Below, piece by piece: positions 36,364-46,635 of a DNA stretch of 64,000 nt (the stretch's first letter is position 1; each line of letters starts with the position of its first letter). A program made the translations under genes and the position numbers. The DNA comes from Wocania_A spongiicola. GTDB lineage: Bacteria; Bacteroidota; Bacteroidia; Flavobacteriales; Flavobacteriaceae. The stretch spans positions 310,001-374,000 of the forward strand of contig NZ_JAMFLZ010000003.1 of the NCBI RefSeq assembly GCF_023502325.1, given 5' to 3'. The notes beneath the pieces were generated by a model. That model ran no database searches. It was given only the letters and a program-made list of their open reading frames with translations, and had not been told where the DNA came from.

Positions 36364-36504
36364 ATGAAAACTATAAAGACACGATATGTTTTTTCGGAAA
36401 AAAATCAAGTTTCAATTAAAATAAATAAAAACGATAACGAATGGTATCCAATAAATTTTCAATGGATTCCTATTCAAAAATTAAATGAAAGTATGAATCA
36501 ATAA
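36364..36504 (+). CDS. Possible 46-aa small protein
   Basis: MKTIKTRYVFSEKNQVSIKI...MNQ: a 46-residue frame, 17 bases after the barrel gene and 49 bases before the GIN-domain gene. It is basic at the start and rich in Trp/aromatic residues in the middle (NEWYPINFQWIPIQKL). No signal peptide, no known family. The good spacing and coding-like composition support a real gene; conservation is unknown. Confidence 0.45.
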   Translation: MKTIKTRYVFSEKNQVSIKINKNDNEWYPINFQWIPIQKLNESMNQ

Positions 36505-36553
36505 ACTGTTCTTAATCAAAACAGTATAATAATAATTTATAAAATCAATCAAA

Positions 36554-37282
36554 ATGAAATCGACCAAGTTATGTGTTCTATTACTAGCTTTGGGGTTTAC
36601 CCTAAATTCTTGTAGTATAGATACCATTAGGGTAAATGCGGATGATGCTATAACCTATAAAAAAGTTAATATAAAAGAATATGATGCTATAGAAATAGCA
36701 AACGGTTTTAATGCCTACGTAACATTTTCTGATACTGAAGAATCTATAGAGGTTGAAGCCAATGCTAATTTGCACAAATATATAATTGCTACAAAAAAGG
36801 GTAATAAACTAATTGTTAAAGTTAAAAACAACATAAATATTAGAGGGCAAGAAACCCTAAATGTTTACATCAAAACTAAGTCAATCAGTAATTTTAGTAT
36901 CGCAGCAGATTCAAATATATACTTGCAAAATACTTTAGTTACAGAAACTGCAAAAATAAGAATAGCTGCAGATAGTTACTTTTCTGGTAAAGTTGAAGTA
37001 AGTGACTTAGAACTAACTGCTGCTGCAGATGCTAGAGCAGATTTATACGGGCATGCAAATTATTTGTATGCGGATCTTTCTGCAGATGCTAAACTTTCTG
37101 ATTATGAATTAGAAGTACAAGATTTAAAAATAAGAATGTCTGCAGATTGCAATGCTAGATTAACTGTTACGAATACCATCGATATAAATGCAATTGCTGA
37201 TTGCACACTGCGTTATAAAGGTGATGCAGCAATTGTATATAAAAATTTAAAAGCAGATTCTAAAATTATAAAAGTAGACTAA
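36554..37282 (+). CDS. Head-GIN-domain (DUF2807) lipoprotein, putative adhesin
   Basis: 242 residues. A lipoprotein signal (LNSC, Cys20) precedes a right-handed beta-helix of the DUF2807/head-GIN family: EYDAIEIANGFNAYVTFSDTEESIEVEANANL is the head, followed by repeated short turns with AADS, SADA and SADC (SIAADSNIYL, AAADARADLYG, MSADCNARLTV). It probably sits at the cell surface and closes the envelope cluster that begins with the ECF sigma gene. Confidence 0.85.
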   Translation: MKSTKLCVLLLALGFTLNSCSIDTIRVNADDAITYKKVNIKEYDAIEIANGFNAYVTFSDTEESIEVEANANLHKYIIATKKGNKLIVKVKNNINIRGQETLNVYIKTKSISNFSIAADSNIYLQNTLVTETAKIRIAADSYFSGKVEVSDLELTAAADARADLYGHANYLYADLSADAKLSDYELEVQDLKIRMSADCNARLTVTNTIDINAIADCTLRYKGDAAIVYKNLKADSKIIKVD

Positions 37283-37299
37283 TAAAATTAAACGCATTT

Positions 37300-38214
37300 T
37301 TAACGCCCGACACTTCTTGGTTTAAAAGTGCGTTTAGTATTTATAAAATAAACACCCGTTAACAAAATTACTGCTGCTACTATAGACTGAGTTGTAATTT
37401 GTTCGTTTAAAACCCACCAGCCCAATAATAATGCAATAATTGGGTTAACATAAGTAGATGTAGCTACTTTTTCTGGAGAGACTTCTTTTAAAAGATAATT
37501 AAAAGCCGTAAAAGCAATAATGCTTCCAAAAACAATAAGCCCAAGCATAGACCATTGCACATCGCTATGCCATGTATTTGGCAAAGACCAAGTTTCTCCT
37601 AAACATAAACTTGTAATACCTAGCATTAAACTGCCTGTTAGCATTTGGTAACCAGTATTTACAAAATGATTTGATGGCAAATTAGCTTTACCAACAAATA
37701 TACTTGCATAAGCCCAACTTAGCATACAAGCAAAAATTAAAACCATCCCTAATATTTGCCCCTCTTTAGTAATAATTTCTTTCTGGCTTACCAAAAGAAA
37801 AATGCCAATAAAACCTAAAACTACACCAATAAAAGACATAAGAGCTATACGTTTACCATGAAGTATACGCATCATAATAAGTACAACTAACGGCTGCGCA
37901 GAAATCTCTAGGGCAGCAAAACCACTATCAATATATTTTAAAGCTAAAACAGCAAGCCCATTACCTAAAGTTAAAAATAAAAACCCCGCAATAGTTGTAT
38001 TAATTAGTTGTCTTTTAGATATTAAAAGGCTAACCTTTAATGACTTTGCTATTAAAAAGATTATAATACTAGCAATCAAAAACCTTATAGATGCAAGAAA
38101 AAATGGAGGTAGTTGAGATACTGCTATCTTGTTTAGTAAATAAGTAGAACCCCAAATAACATATATTGCAAAAAATGCCAATATAATAAATATGGTTTTA
38201 CGGGGTAAACTCAT
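37300..38214 (-). CDS. EamA/DMT-family metabolite exporter
   Basis: 304 residues with ten membrane helices made of two EamA repeats. The N-terminal WGSTYLLNKIAV block, the repeat-1 end ALEISAQPLVVLIMMRILHGKR, and repeat 2 ending TYVNPIIALLLGWWVLNEQIT are typical. The family exports amino acids or nucleotides; substrate unknown. It converges on the GIN-domain gene with only 17 bases between. Confidence 0.9.
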   Translation of the reverse strand: MSLPRKTIFIILAFFAIYVIWGSTYLLNKIAVSQLPPFFLASIRFLIASIIIFLIAKSLKVSLLISKRQLINTTIAGFLFLTLGNGLAVLALKYIDSGFAALEISAQPLVVLIMMRILHGKRIALMSFIGVVLGFIGIFLLVSQKEIITKEGQILGMVLIFACMLSWAYASIFVGKANLPSNHFVNTGYQMLTGSLMLGITSLCLGETWSLPNTWHSDVQWSMLGLIVFGSIIAFTAFNYLLKEVSPEKVATSTYVNPIIALLLGWWVLNEQITTQSIVAAVILLTGVYFINTKRTFKPRSVGR

Positions 38215-38267
38215 AAAATGTGAAACTATATAATGTGCTAAAAAACTATATAGAAGATTTTAAGACA

Positions 38268-38723
38268 CTAAATTTTCTTTACTTTAACTGCGTTCATTCC
38301 TTTTTGACCACGTTCTAACTCGTATGTGACTTTGTCATTTTCGGTAATTTCATCTATTAAACCACTAACATGAACAAAATATTTTTCTTGGTTTATACTA
38401 TCTATAATAAAACCAAATCCTTTAGAGTGATCGAAAAATGAAACCTTACCTTCTTTAGCTGTAGGCTCTTCCTCTTCTCTATCTTCTTTTTTAGGAATCC
38501 CTAATTCAATGCTTTCAGCCTCTACCTTTTCGCGCATAGCAGGATCTGGTGGTGTATCAGTTAAATTTCCATTAAAATCAACATAAGCAAATTGAATTCC
38601 TGAAGTTCCACTAGCTTCTTTTTCTGCTTTTCGAGCTTCTTTCTTTTTTTGCTTTTCTTCTCTTTTCTTTAAGCGTTTTTTTTCTTTTTCAATTTTGTTA
38701 AATGTTACTTGCGATTTTGCCAT
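38268..38723 (-). CDS. Cold-shock-domain protein with basic N-terminal extension
   Basis: 151 residues. The C-terminal ~65 residues are a cold-shock domain: EGKVSFFDHSKGFGFIID contains the RNP1-type KGFGFI and EKYFVHVS the RNP2-type FVHVS. Residues 1-45 are very rich in Lys/Glu (KKREEKQKKKEARKAEKEA) and probably add RNA contacts. The extended form is common in flavobacteria. It acts as an RNA chaperone in the cytoplasm. Confidence 0.88.
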   Translation of the reverse strand: MAKSQVTFNKIEKEKKRLKKREEKQKKKEARKAEKEASGTSGIQFAYVDFNGNLTDTPPDPAMREKVEAESIELGIPKKEDREEEEPTAKEGKVSFFDHSKGFGFIIDSINQEKYFVHVSGLIDEITENDKVTYELERGQKGMNAVKVKKI

Positions 38724-38848
38724 AGTTTAAATTATCCTGCAGATTTTGTATTATTAATAATGTTGTAAAGGTACATCATATTTTTATGATGCTATAATAA
38801 TCATAGTATTAATAGTGTTTCTGCTCCAAAAGCTATTGAAATACTGGT

Positions 38849-39577
38849 TTATCCTTTGATAATATCAAAACAATTCCGTGAGCGTTCTGTAAATAAGCTA
38901 TCCATTAATGTTTTTTTTTGAGAGTCTTGATGACTCTGCCATTCATCCAATGAATATCCAGTTGTTTTTTCAAGCATTTCATGATAAAAAATAATAATTT
39001 CATTTTTTCTATCATCACTAGCCAACCCAACATATCTTGACATCATAACGTAATCTTCTAAATGAAAACCTCTAGCGTTCAAAAATGATATGGTTTTTGC
39101 CCATTCCCCACTTGGGTTTTCTTTTACCAATTCGTTTGTGTCATAGTACCAAGTATTATGGCGGTATTTATTATCTCCTATAAAGCCCACGTTGTCAAAA
39201 TTGTAATTATAAATTAAATCATTATCTGGAAAAAAACCTTCAAACTGAACAATGAAAAGTTTGTTTACATGGTGTTTTTTATCTGTAGAAATAAACACAT
39301 ATCTTTCGCCCGATGCAATTGCTTTACCTTGCATTTCTGGTGGATATTCATTAGAATTTGCTATTATTTCAAAATCAAATTTATCCACAAAATCAAATTC
39401 TTTATCTACTTTAATTTCAATTTTTGGTAAATCATTTGAAGTTATAACATTGTCTTTTACCCAACGTGTCTCAGGCTTCGCATTAGATTTATTTTCAGTA
39501 GAACTTGAATTTTGCTCTTTTTTTGTTTGACAACTTATTAGTAGTGATATACATATTAATAATAGAAATTTATTCAT
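38849..39577 (-). CDS. Lipoprotein of unknown function
   Basis: 242 residues. The lipoprotein signal is clear (MNKFLLLICISLLISC, Cys16), followed by a polar Ser/Asn linker. The rest is a mixed fold with no motif I recognise; visible are GKAIASGERYVFISTDKKHH and HNTWYYDTNELVKENPSGEW. It lies 56 bases from a lipoprotein hydrolase gene on the same strand, so they may be co-transcribed. Confidence 0.7.
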   Translation of the reverse strand: MNKFLLLICISLLISCQTKKEQNSSSTENKSNAKPETRWVKDNVITSNDLPKIEIKVDKEFDFVDKFDFEIIANSNEYPPEMQGKAIASGERYVFISTDKKHHVNKLFIVQFEGFFPDNDLIYNYNFDNVGFIGDNKYRHNTWYYDTNELVKENPSGEWAKTISFLNARGFHLEDYVMMSRYVGLASDDRKNEIIIFYHEMLEKTTGYSLDEWQSHQDSQKKTLMDSLFTERSRNCFDIIKG

Positions 39578-39633
39578 TGATTTTAAGTTTTTATATTTTT
39601 TGAATCTGAATAGATATTATAAAAACGAATAAT

Positions 39634-41004
39634 TTAGTTTTTTTTAATATCATTAATAAACTTATTGATATCATCAATTCCAGTTTTTGTAAAACCTGGT
39701 AAATGTGTTTTTTCAGGATAAATTACTTGCTTAGCTTTTGGTAAATATTGAAACATTTTGTTTCCATACCATTCAGGCGTCCATGGGTCGAATTGACCAG
39801 ACAGTATCAAAACTGGTCCTTTATAATATGTCTCAGGCCATTTTCTATTTTTATAAATAGAATTTACTTTCCATACTTTAGCAGTTTTAAAAGAGACATC
39901 ATTCACTGAGTAGCCATGTAACCAAGGAATCTCTTTTTCTTGTTTAAAAATAATTTCTTCTGTTTCTTCTGATAACTCTTCTCCAATCCATAAAGAATAC
40001 CTCATGCCTAATGCTTGATTTGATGGTTCTAAATGATAACTTATAATATCTTTTATACCTATGTGCTTTCCGTTAATAATATTTTTAATTGTCGTTGTTG
40101 TTTCAGAAAGGCTTTCATGCGAGCTCATTTTGAGAAGCACTACATCTATAAGTTCACTTTTAGTATAATTATATACTTTAGATTCATAGGTCACTTTGAA
40201 AACAGAATCCTTTACAGATGAAATATAATTTGTCCATGCTTTGTAAAGTTTATTATCTCCTGAATATTTCTTTAATATTTTCATTAAAGTGCTGTCTATA
40301 TTTCGAAATGCTTCCTCATCATAATTTACTATATGAGGCAATGGAGAATCTAAAATCAAAGCTTCTACATTTTTTGGATATGTTTGAGCGTAAGCCGTCA
40401 TTAAATTACAACTGTAAGAGATACCATAAAGAATCATTCTATCAAGTTTCAATGCTTTACGGAGTTCTTCAATATCTTCTATGCTTTCCAAAGTGTTATA
40501 GCCATTTAGGTCAATACTTTGAGCTGTTAGTCGCTCATAACACATTCTAATTCCAATGGTTTTTAAACTATCTAATGACTTACCGTAAAGCCCTTTCTTT
40601 AGCCCATAAATACGTAAAGAATCAATTTCCTGACATATCAGAGATGGTTTGGAATGGATTGTGCCTCGTTGCTCTAAAACAATAATATCCTTTTTTTTGC
40701 CCCATTTGGTCCTAACAATACCATTGGCCATACTTAAAGAAGAATTTCCAGGGCCTCCAGACATAATTAAAATTGGAATACCACTATCTTTTTTAATTTC
40801 TGGAATCTTCGATAATATAAATGGAAGTTCAATTAAATTTGACGAGTCCTTTATTCTATTTTCTTCAACAGAAATCCAGCCTTGCTTCCAAATTCTCTCT
40901 GTTTTATTTTTTATTGGTACTGGTTTACCTATTATATTGGGTACAGTATTTTTGCAACCAAATAGAATAGTTAAAATTATAAACGAAACAAAATACTTTT
41001 GCAT
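39634..41004 (-). CDS. S33-type alpha/beta hydrolase (tripeptidyl aminopeptidase-like), lipoprotein
   Basis: 456 residues with a lipoprotein signal (ending LFGC, Cys17). The alpha/beta-hydrolase catalytic set is visible: oxyanion HG-like MSGGPGNSS, DIIVLEQRGT, nucleophile in ILYGISYSCNL, acid in LILSGQFDPWTP and His in EKTHLPGF. The QRG(T) and the C-terminal cap ending match the S33/tripeptidyl aminopeptidase group. Such enzymes trim N-terminal residues from peptides at the cell surface. Its product is uncertain beyond the family. Confidence 0.83.
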   Translation of the reverse strand: MQKYFVSFIILTILFGCKNTVPNIIGKPVPIKNKTERIWKQGWISVEENRIKDSSNLIELPFILSKIPEIKKDSGIPILIMSGGPGNSSLSMANGIVRTKWGKKKDIIVLEQRGTIHSKPSLICQEIDSLRIYGLKKGLYGKSLDSLKTIGIRMCYERLTAQSIDLNGYNTLESIEDIEELRKALKLDRMILYGISYSCNLMTAYAQTYPKNVEALILDSPLPHIVNYDEEAFRNIDSTLMKILKKYSGDNKLYKAWTNYISSVKDSVFKVTYESKVYNYTKSELIDVVLLKMSSHESLSETTTTIKNIINGKHIGIKDIISYHLEPSNQALGMRYSLWIGEELSEETEEIIFKQEKEIPWLHGYSVNDVSFKTAKVWKVNSIYKNRKWPETYYKGPVLILSGQFDPWTPEWYGNKMFQYLPKAKQVIYPEKTHLPGFTKTGIDDINKFINDIKKN

Positions 41005-41069
41005 TACTATTTTTTAATTAGTAAGAATAGTAATTGATATGTTAAGTTGCATTCACATTTGTTAAGAAA

Positions 41070-41645
41070 TTAAATTTGCTTAACACTCTCTTTTATTCTG
41101 CTTAGACTTTGTGGAGCAACTCCAAGATAAGAAGCAATATGCTTTTGAGAAACTAGATTGAATAATTTTGAGTTTTTATCTATAAGATTAAGGTATCGCT
41201 CTTTTAAATCTTTAGTTTGAAAATCTTTAAGCCTCTCTACCATCTTTAAATATGCATTCTCAGCTATAACAGTCCTGATTTTTTCAAACTTCGAAAAATC
41301 TTCGAAAAATGAAAAGAGAGTACTTCTATTAAATTCATATAATACAGCATCTGTTATCGTTTCTAAATATACATCTCCATGCTTCCTTGTTAAGAAACTT
41401 TCGTAATCTGTTGCAAATCCATTTTCCAAAAAAAAATGATGTGTAATATCTACTCCTTCTATTATTCTATAACTACGAAGAATTCCACTTTTAATAAAAA
41501 ATATCTTTTCTGCCGCTTTATTGGCAAAAAGCAATTGTTCGTTTTTATTAACTTCAATTAATTTAGCTTTAGAAATGAGTAGCTCATATTCATGATCTGA
41601 AAAATCAATGTATGCTGAAAGGAAAGATCTCATTTTAAATTGCAT
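41070..41645 (-). CDS. Crp/Fnr-family transcriptional regulator
   Basis: 191 residues: a cyclic-nucleotide-binding-like beta roll at ~15-120 (LLFANKAAEKIFFIKSGILRSYRII, and HHFFLENGFATDYESF) and a short C-terminal helix-turn-helix ending LVSQKHIASYLGVAPQSLSRIKESV. The group without a cysteine cluster and with S-Q-K-H-I-A-S-Y-L-G is the usual Bacteroidota type. Ligand unknown. Located 65 bases downstream of no partner gene, so targets are unclear. Confidence 0.88.
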   Translation of the reverse strand: MQFKMRSFLSAYIDFSDHEYELLISKAKLIEVNKNEQLLFANKAAEKIFFIKSGILRSYRIIEGVDITHHFFLENGFATDYESFLTRKHGDVYLETITDAVLYEFNRSTLFSFFEDFSKFEKIRTVIAENAYLKMVERLKDFQTKDLKERYLNLIDKNSKLFNLVSQKHIASYLGVAPQSLSRIKESVKQI

Positions 41646-41790
41646 TTAAGAATAAAGATACAAAGCTTTAAAATATATAAATAATTTAATAGTATATATT
41701 AAACAAACTGAAGGAAATTGCTTTTTTATAAAAGTCAAGCTAATGAATTTATAATCAAATCTCTATATGTGTATAATCGTATAACAAAAA

Positions 41791-43347
41791 CTAATCTTCT
41801 GGCGGATAACCATGAATTTGCTCAAAAACATCATCAAAATTTGAACGCAGATAGGAATTTAGTTTTTTTCTGTACTCCCCTTTAAGCCACTCTACAAAAT
41901 TAAAAGTACTCTTGCTAATACATTTAGTATATCTACCAATTCTAAAATCAATATCGTCTCCAAGCATTTTTGCTAAACCCAAAGCATCATAAACATCTTC
42001 GCTGTTTTCAATGCATATTTTAGCGTGCTGCTCTATGGAACGCTCTAAAACTACTTTAGATGATTCTCCAGCTCTAATAGACTCTACATAAGTTTTTTGA
42101 ATATCAAAATACACATCTTTAGATTTTGAGAATTCTGCACGCAGCTCATCTGGCATTTCATATCTAAAATTGCTTTCTAGTTCTTCATCACTTAGTAAAG
42201 CATCTAAATAGTAATAAGGAGATCTAAATATTTTTTGCCAATCTAAATCGTCACCCCAAGCACCAAATCGATGGAAGTTATTTCCTAAATCTATAACATC
42301 AAAAGTCTTTTTATTTTTCAATACACGCGAACCACGACCAATCATTTGGTAGTATAATGTTAGCGATTTAGTAGCTCTGTTTAAAATAATACTTTCAACT
42401 GTTGGTTCATCAAAACCTGTAGTTAAAATACTTACAGATGTTAAAATAGCATCTGGAGTGTTTTTAAACCATTTTAAAATTAATGCGCGTTCTTTTTTAG
42501 TATTGGTATTATCTAAATGAGCAATAGGGTAACCAGCTCTTCTAAAGGTATCATATACATGTAACGAAGTGTTAATTCCGTTATTAAATATTAACGTTTT
42601 CTTGCCCTTTGATCGTTCTTCATATGCTTGTATTAACTTAGAAAGCATATCATTATCAGTATATAAGTCTTCTGAAGATTTCACTGTATAATCACCATTG
42701 GCACCAACAACCAAAGATGTTAATCCTACATTGTACGAATACATATTGGCACGAGATAAAAAGCCGTTTTCAATTAAGGATTCTATACTCTCGCCTACAA
42801 TTAATTCATCATAATTATCAGTCATTGGTAAATCTATACTCGAACTTAAAGGCGTAGCTGTTACACCTAAAATAAATGACTGACTAAAAAACTTGAATAG
42901 TTTTGTAAATGAATTATAATGGGCCTCATCAATAATAACCAAACCAATGTCAGATATATCTAGTTTGTCATCATTTAGTCTATTATTCAAAGTTTCAACC
43001 ATAGCAACAAAACAGCTGTATTCTGCTTGGTCACTTAAATCTGCTTTGCTGTCTACTACTTTATTAACTACGTTAAATTCTGTAAGCACATTTGAAGTTT
43101 GCTTACATAATTCTATACGATGTGTCATAACCAGCACCTTTTTTTTATGATGCTTTAGGTATTGTCTTACTATTTCAGAAAAAATAACTGTTTTTCCGCC
43201 ACCAGTAGGAAGTTGATATAATAAATGATAGTCATCTGGAGATTCTTCAAAGGCTGTAAAAATCTTATTAATGGCCCCTTTTTGATAGCTATAAAGATCT
43301 TTTCCAGCTTTTCTTTCTTCTAATTCTACAGTAGATATTTTAGACAT
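41791..43347 (-). CDS. DEAD/DEAH-box superfamily 2 helicase
   Basis: 518 residues. Helicase motifs in order: QLPTGGGKTVIFSEI (Walker A, about 45-59), KVLVMTHRIEL (Ia), GLVIIDEAHYNSF (DEAH box), LGVTATPLSS (III), then in the second RecA domain KTLIFNNGINTS, DAILTSVSILTTGFDEPTVESIIL and YYQMIGRGSRV (V and VI). It resembles the ResIII-type helicases that act alone in DNA repair; no nuclease domain is fused. Neighbours give no hint of a restriction system. Confidence 0.87.
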   Translation of the reverse strand: MSKISTVELEERKAGKDLYSYQKGAINKIFTAFEESPDDYHLLYQLPTGGGKTVIFSEIVRQYLKHHKKKVLVMTHRIELCKQTSNVLTEFNVVNKVVDSKADLSDQAEYSCFVAMVETLNNRLNDDKLDISDIGLVIIDEAHYNSFTKLFKFFSQSFILGVTATPLSSSIDLPMTDNYDELIVGESIESLIENGFLSRANMYSYNVGLTSLVVGANGDYTVKSSEDLYTDNDMLSKLIQAYEERSKGKKTLIFNNGINTSLHVYDTFRRAGYPIAHLDNTNTKKERALILKWFKNTPDAILTSVSILTTGFDEPTVESIILNRATKSLTLYYQMIGRGSRVLKNKKTFDVIDLGNNFHRFGAWGDDLDWQKIFRSPYYYLDALLSDEELESNFRYEMPDELRAEFSKSKDVYFDIQKTYVESIRAGESSKVVLERSIEQHAKICIENSEDVYDALGLAKMLGDDIDFRIGRYTKCISKSTFNFVEWLKGEYRKKLNSYLRSNFDDVFEQIHGYPPED

Positions 43348-43579
43348 ACATTTGGTTTTCAGACGTGCAAAAATAACACCTTTAAAGGGTTTTTAACGAA
43401 TGTTTAGGTGTAAAATTTAAAATGAAATTGTAGTTTAGATAAATCAAATTATAAAGCTCTAAAAATAAGACAATTAAATATTATCTTCAATTTTTATTGA
43501 TCGAAATGTAACAATGTTGTTTTTTTTGCTTCTAACAAGACATTACAATACAATTAACTTTAATCTTATTTTATTAAAA

Positions 43580-45886
43580 ATGAAAACTACAATTTTTAGA
43601 CTAAGCGGAGTAGTTATGCTATTTTTGTGCATGACTATGCAAGTAAACGCTCAAGATATTACTGGATCTTGGAAAGGAAAAATAGACGTACAAGGCACAG
43701 AAGTACCATTGGTATTTGACGTAAAAATGGAAGGTGACACCTATTCATCAACTATGGATAGCCCTTCACAAGGGGCAACGGGCATACCTATGGATGTAAC
43801 AACATTTGTTGATAATACGCTTACTATTAAGTTTAGTCAAGCTGGTATAAAATACATTGGAACACTTAAGGAAAATAGCCTTACAGGAACTTTTTATCAA
43901 GGTGCTATGGAGTTACCTTTAAATCTGACAAAAACAGTTAAAACACTTCCAGGTAATACTGCATTACCAACATCTGACGAAGATTTAGAAAAGCTTGCTA
44001 ATTGGAATCCTACTAACTACAAATATTCGGTTGAGGATTATTTTGCTAGACCAAAAGCAAGATCGTTTAATTTTTCTCCTAACGGAACTTATTTATCATA
44101 CCGAGAAAAAGATGAAAACAAAAAGAACCATGTATATGTAAAAAACCTTGAAACAGATGATGTAAAAAGGGTTATTGAAGAAAAGGAAGAGCTTATTAGG
44201 GGCTTTGGTTGGGCAAACGATAATAGGTTAGTATATGTTATGGATAAAGGTGGAAATGAAGATTACCACTTATTTGCTGTAGATGTAGATGGTTCAAATC
44301 AAAAAGAATTAACGCCTTTCGATGGTGTAAAAGTGAACATTTTGAATGGTTTAAAAGAGGATAAAGATCATATGATTATTTCTATGAATCAAAACAATCC
44401 ACAAATATTCGAACCATATAAAATAAATATTGTTACTGGAGAGCTTAAGCAATTATACAAAAATGATGATGCTGCCAATCCAATTAATAGTTACGAGTTT
44501 GATAAAGATGGTAACTTACGTGGGTTTGCTAAATTACGTGAAGGTGTAAATATTGATTTTTACTATACAACAGATGGAGAAAACTTTGAAGTTAATAAAC
44601 AATTAAATTGGAAAGATAGCTTTAGTATTTCTTCTTTCAATTATGCAACAGATTATCCGCATGACGCTTATGTTACTTCAAATTTAGATAGTGATAAAAC
44701 TCAAATTTATTTATATGATTTAAAAGAAGATAAGGTTATTAAAAAACTATTTTCTAATGAAAACTATGATGTTTCTGGATTGTCTTTATCAAGAAACAGA
44801 GGTTACGAGCTAGACTATTTTTCTTATGAAGGTGAAAAAAGAAATATTATCCCTGTAAGCAATTATTATAAAAAGTTACATAAAAAAATAACGAGCAAAT
44901 TTCCTGATTACAGCTATTCGATTGCAGATAAAACTGATGATGAAAGTAAATACCTAATCTTTCTTCAAAGTGATAAACTATATGGTACCTACTACGCTTA
45001 CGACGCTAAAAAGGATGAGTTTAAATTACTTTACAATTTAATGCCAAATCTTATTGAAAATGATATGGCAGAAATGCGCCCTATTACTTTTAAAAGTAGA
45101 GATGGTATTACATTACATGGCTATATTACATTACCAAAAGAAGCCTTAAACGGAGACAAAGTACCTGTGATTGTTAATCCGCATGGTGGCCCACAAGGCA
45201 TTAGAGATTCTTGGGGTTTTAACCCTGAAGCACAACTTTTTGCGAGTCGTGGCTATGCTACTTTACAAGTGAATTTTAGAATATCTGGTGGCTATGGTAA
45301 AAAGTTTTTAGAATCTGGTTTTAAACAAATTGGAAGAAAAGCTATGGATGATGTAGAAGATGGGTTACAGTATGTTGTAGATCAAGGATGGGTAGATAAA
45401 GACAATGCTGCAATTTATGGTGGTAGCCATGGAGGTTATGCAGTTTTAAGAGGTTTAACAAAAACACCAGACCTATATGCATGTGGAGTTGACTATGTTG
45501 GGGTTTCAAACATTTTTACCTTTTTCGAATCTTTCCCTGAATATTGGAAGCCTTATAAAAAGATAGTTAAAGAAATTTGGTATGACTCTGACATTCCAGA
45601 GGAAAAAGCTATAATGACTGAGGTATCGCCAGTATTCCATACAGATAAAATTAAGAAGCCTCTATTTGTAGTTCAAGGAGCTAACGACCCTAGAGTTAAT
45701 ATTGATGAATCTGATCAAATAGTAAGTGCTTTACGCGCCAAAGGTGTTGATGTACCATACATGGTAAAATATGATGAAGGTCATGGATTTGGTAAAGAAG
45801 AAAATTCTATTGCACTTTATAAAGCAATGATGGGGTTTTATGCAAAACACTTAAAAAAGGATATTAAACAGCCTTTGAAAGATTAA
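43580..45886 (+). CDS. Secreted S9 prolyl-oligopeptidase-like peptidase
   Basis: 768 residues from the ATG at 43580 (an in-frame ATG at 43514 would add 22 residues ahead of the real signal peptide MKTTIFRLSGVVMLFLCMTM). A short lipocalin-like beta domain (ITGSWKGKIDVQGTEVPLVF) precedes a beta-propeller (~150-490) and the alpha/beta-hydrolase domain. The triad is Ser about 616 (GGSHGGYA), Asp about 703 (QGANDPRV) and His about 735 (EGHGFGK). The order PHGGPQG then oxyanion tyrosine stretch is typical. It digests small peptides in the periplasm. Ends at a strong terminator. Confidence 0.9.
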   Translation: MKTTIFRLSGVVMLFLCMTMQVNAQDITGSWKGKIDVQGTEVPLVFDVKMEGDTYSSTMDSPSQGATGIPMDVTTFVDNTLTIKFSQAGIKYIGTLKENSLTGTFYQGAMELPLNLTKTVKTLPGNTALPTSDEDLEKLANWNPTNYKYSVEDYFARPKARSFNFSPNGTYLSYREKDENKKNHVYVKNLETDDVKRVIEEKEELIRGFGWANDNRLVYVMDKGGNEDYHLFAVDVDGSNQKELTPFDGVKVNILNGLKEDKDHMIISMNQNNPQIFEPYKINIVTGELKQLYKNDDAANPINSYEFDKDGNLRGFAKLREGVNIDFYYTTDGENFEVNKQLNWKDSFSISSFNYATDYPHDAYVTSNLDSDKTQIYLYDLKEDKVIKKLFSNENYDVSGLSLSRNRGYELDYFSYEGEKRNIIPVSNYYKKLHKKITSKFPDYSYSIADKTDDESKYLIFLQSDKLYGTYYAYDAKKDEFKLLYNLMPNLIENDMAEMRPITFKSRDGITLHGYITLPKEALNGDKVPVIVNPHGGPQGIRDSWGFNPEAQLFASRGYATLQVNFRISGGYGKKFLESGFKQIGRKAMDDVEDGLQYVVDQGWVDKDNAAIYGGSHGGYAVLRGLTKTPDLYACGVDYVGVSNIFTFFESFPEYWKPYKKIVKEIWYDSDIPEEKAIMTEVSPVFHTDKIKKPLFVVQGANDPRVNIDESDQIVSALRAKGVDVPYMVKYDEGHGFGKEENSIALYKAMMGFYAKHLKKDIKQPLKD

Positions 45887-45897
45887 TAATTAAATTT

Positions 45898-45935
45898 AAA
45901 AAAAAGCCTCTTAAATTTTAAGAGGCTTTTTTTTA
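45898..45935 (+). terminator. Strong bidirectional intrinsic terminator
   Basis: AAAAAGCCTCTTAAA and its complement TTTAAGAGGCTTTTT form a near-perfect hairpin starting about 12 bases after the S9 peptidase stop, followed by a T run. It also faces the convergent secreted-protein gene and can serve both strands. Confidence 0.92.
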
Positions 45936-45966
45936 TTATAATATATAAGTATTTTAAAAAATAAAA

Positions 45967-46635
45967 TTATTCTTTAACAACTATAATAGTAGCTTTTACA
46001 CCTGTAGATAGATTCCATTTATTTCCTGCAATAACATTACCAGTATCATCTATAACATGAAATTCGGCTGTATTAGGCATTGAATAACCTTCGTTTAAAG
46101 CAAGAAAGTCTATTTTATTAAAACCTTCTTTTAAATCTAACCTAAAACCTTTTGTACTGTTTGTCAATAAAACACGAAACTCATAGATTTCGTCATTTAT
46201 CAATACTCGGATATAGTCGCCATCCTGTAAACCAAAATCTCTATAGACTACTCTAACAAATTTGGATTTTGTTTTAAAATCTCCAAAATACTGGTCAGTT
46301 GTGCTTCCTTTTGCTCCCAAACCCATTTCTGTCTTTAGGTCTTTAGATTTCTTATCCAATCTATCTACATATAACTCTCCAGGATTGCCAAATTTCTCTC
46401 CAAACATAGAAAACTCTTTTTTAGGGAAGTTTAAAGCAGTATTTGCTTTAGGTACAGACATGCCGTTAACTGTATTATTATTTAGAGGTTTTGATGGTAA
46501 TAATAAATTGGTAGTAGCAGAATCCTTTTTACTTTCTACTGCAGGAATAGATGTAGATTTGTTTTTACTATCTATTTGAGAGTTTGCAGGAAAAACAAAA
46601 AAACATAATATGAAAAAAGAAAAATAGTATTTCAT
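45967..46635 (-). CDS. Secreted protein of unknown function
   Basis: 222 residues. A signal peptide (1-19, ending ANSQ) is followed by a Ser/Thr/Asn-rich spacer (to ~60) and a beta-rich domain: FVRVVYRDFGLQDGDYIRVLINDEIYEFRVLL and FRLDLKEGFNKIDFLALNEGYSMPNTAEFHVID, ending ATIIVVKE. The domain looks like a beta-sandwich, with no known enzyme motif. Common among flavobacteria as an exported hypothetical protein, from memory. Confidence 0.7.
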   Translation of the reverse strand: MKYYFSFFILCFFVFPANSQIDSKNKSTSIPAVESKKDSATTNLLLPSKPLNNNTVNGMSVPKANTALNFPKKEFSMFGEKFGNPGELYVDRLDKKSKDLKTEMGLGAKGSTTDQYFGDFKTKSKFVRVVYRDFGLQDGDYIRVLINDEIYEFRVLLTNSTKGFRLDLKEGFNKIDFLALNEGYSMPNTAEFHVIDDTGNVIAGNKWNLSTGVKATIIVVKE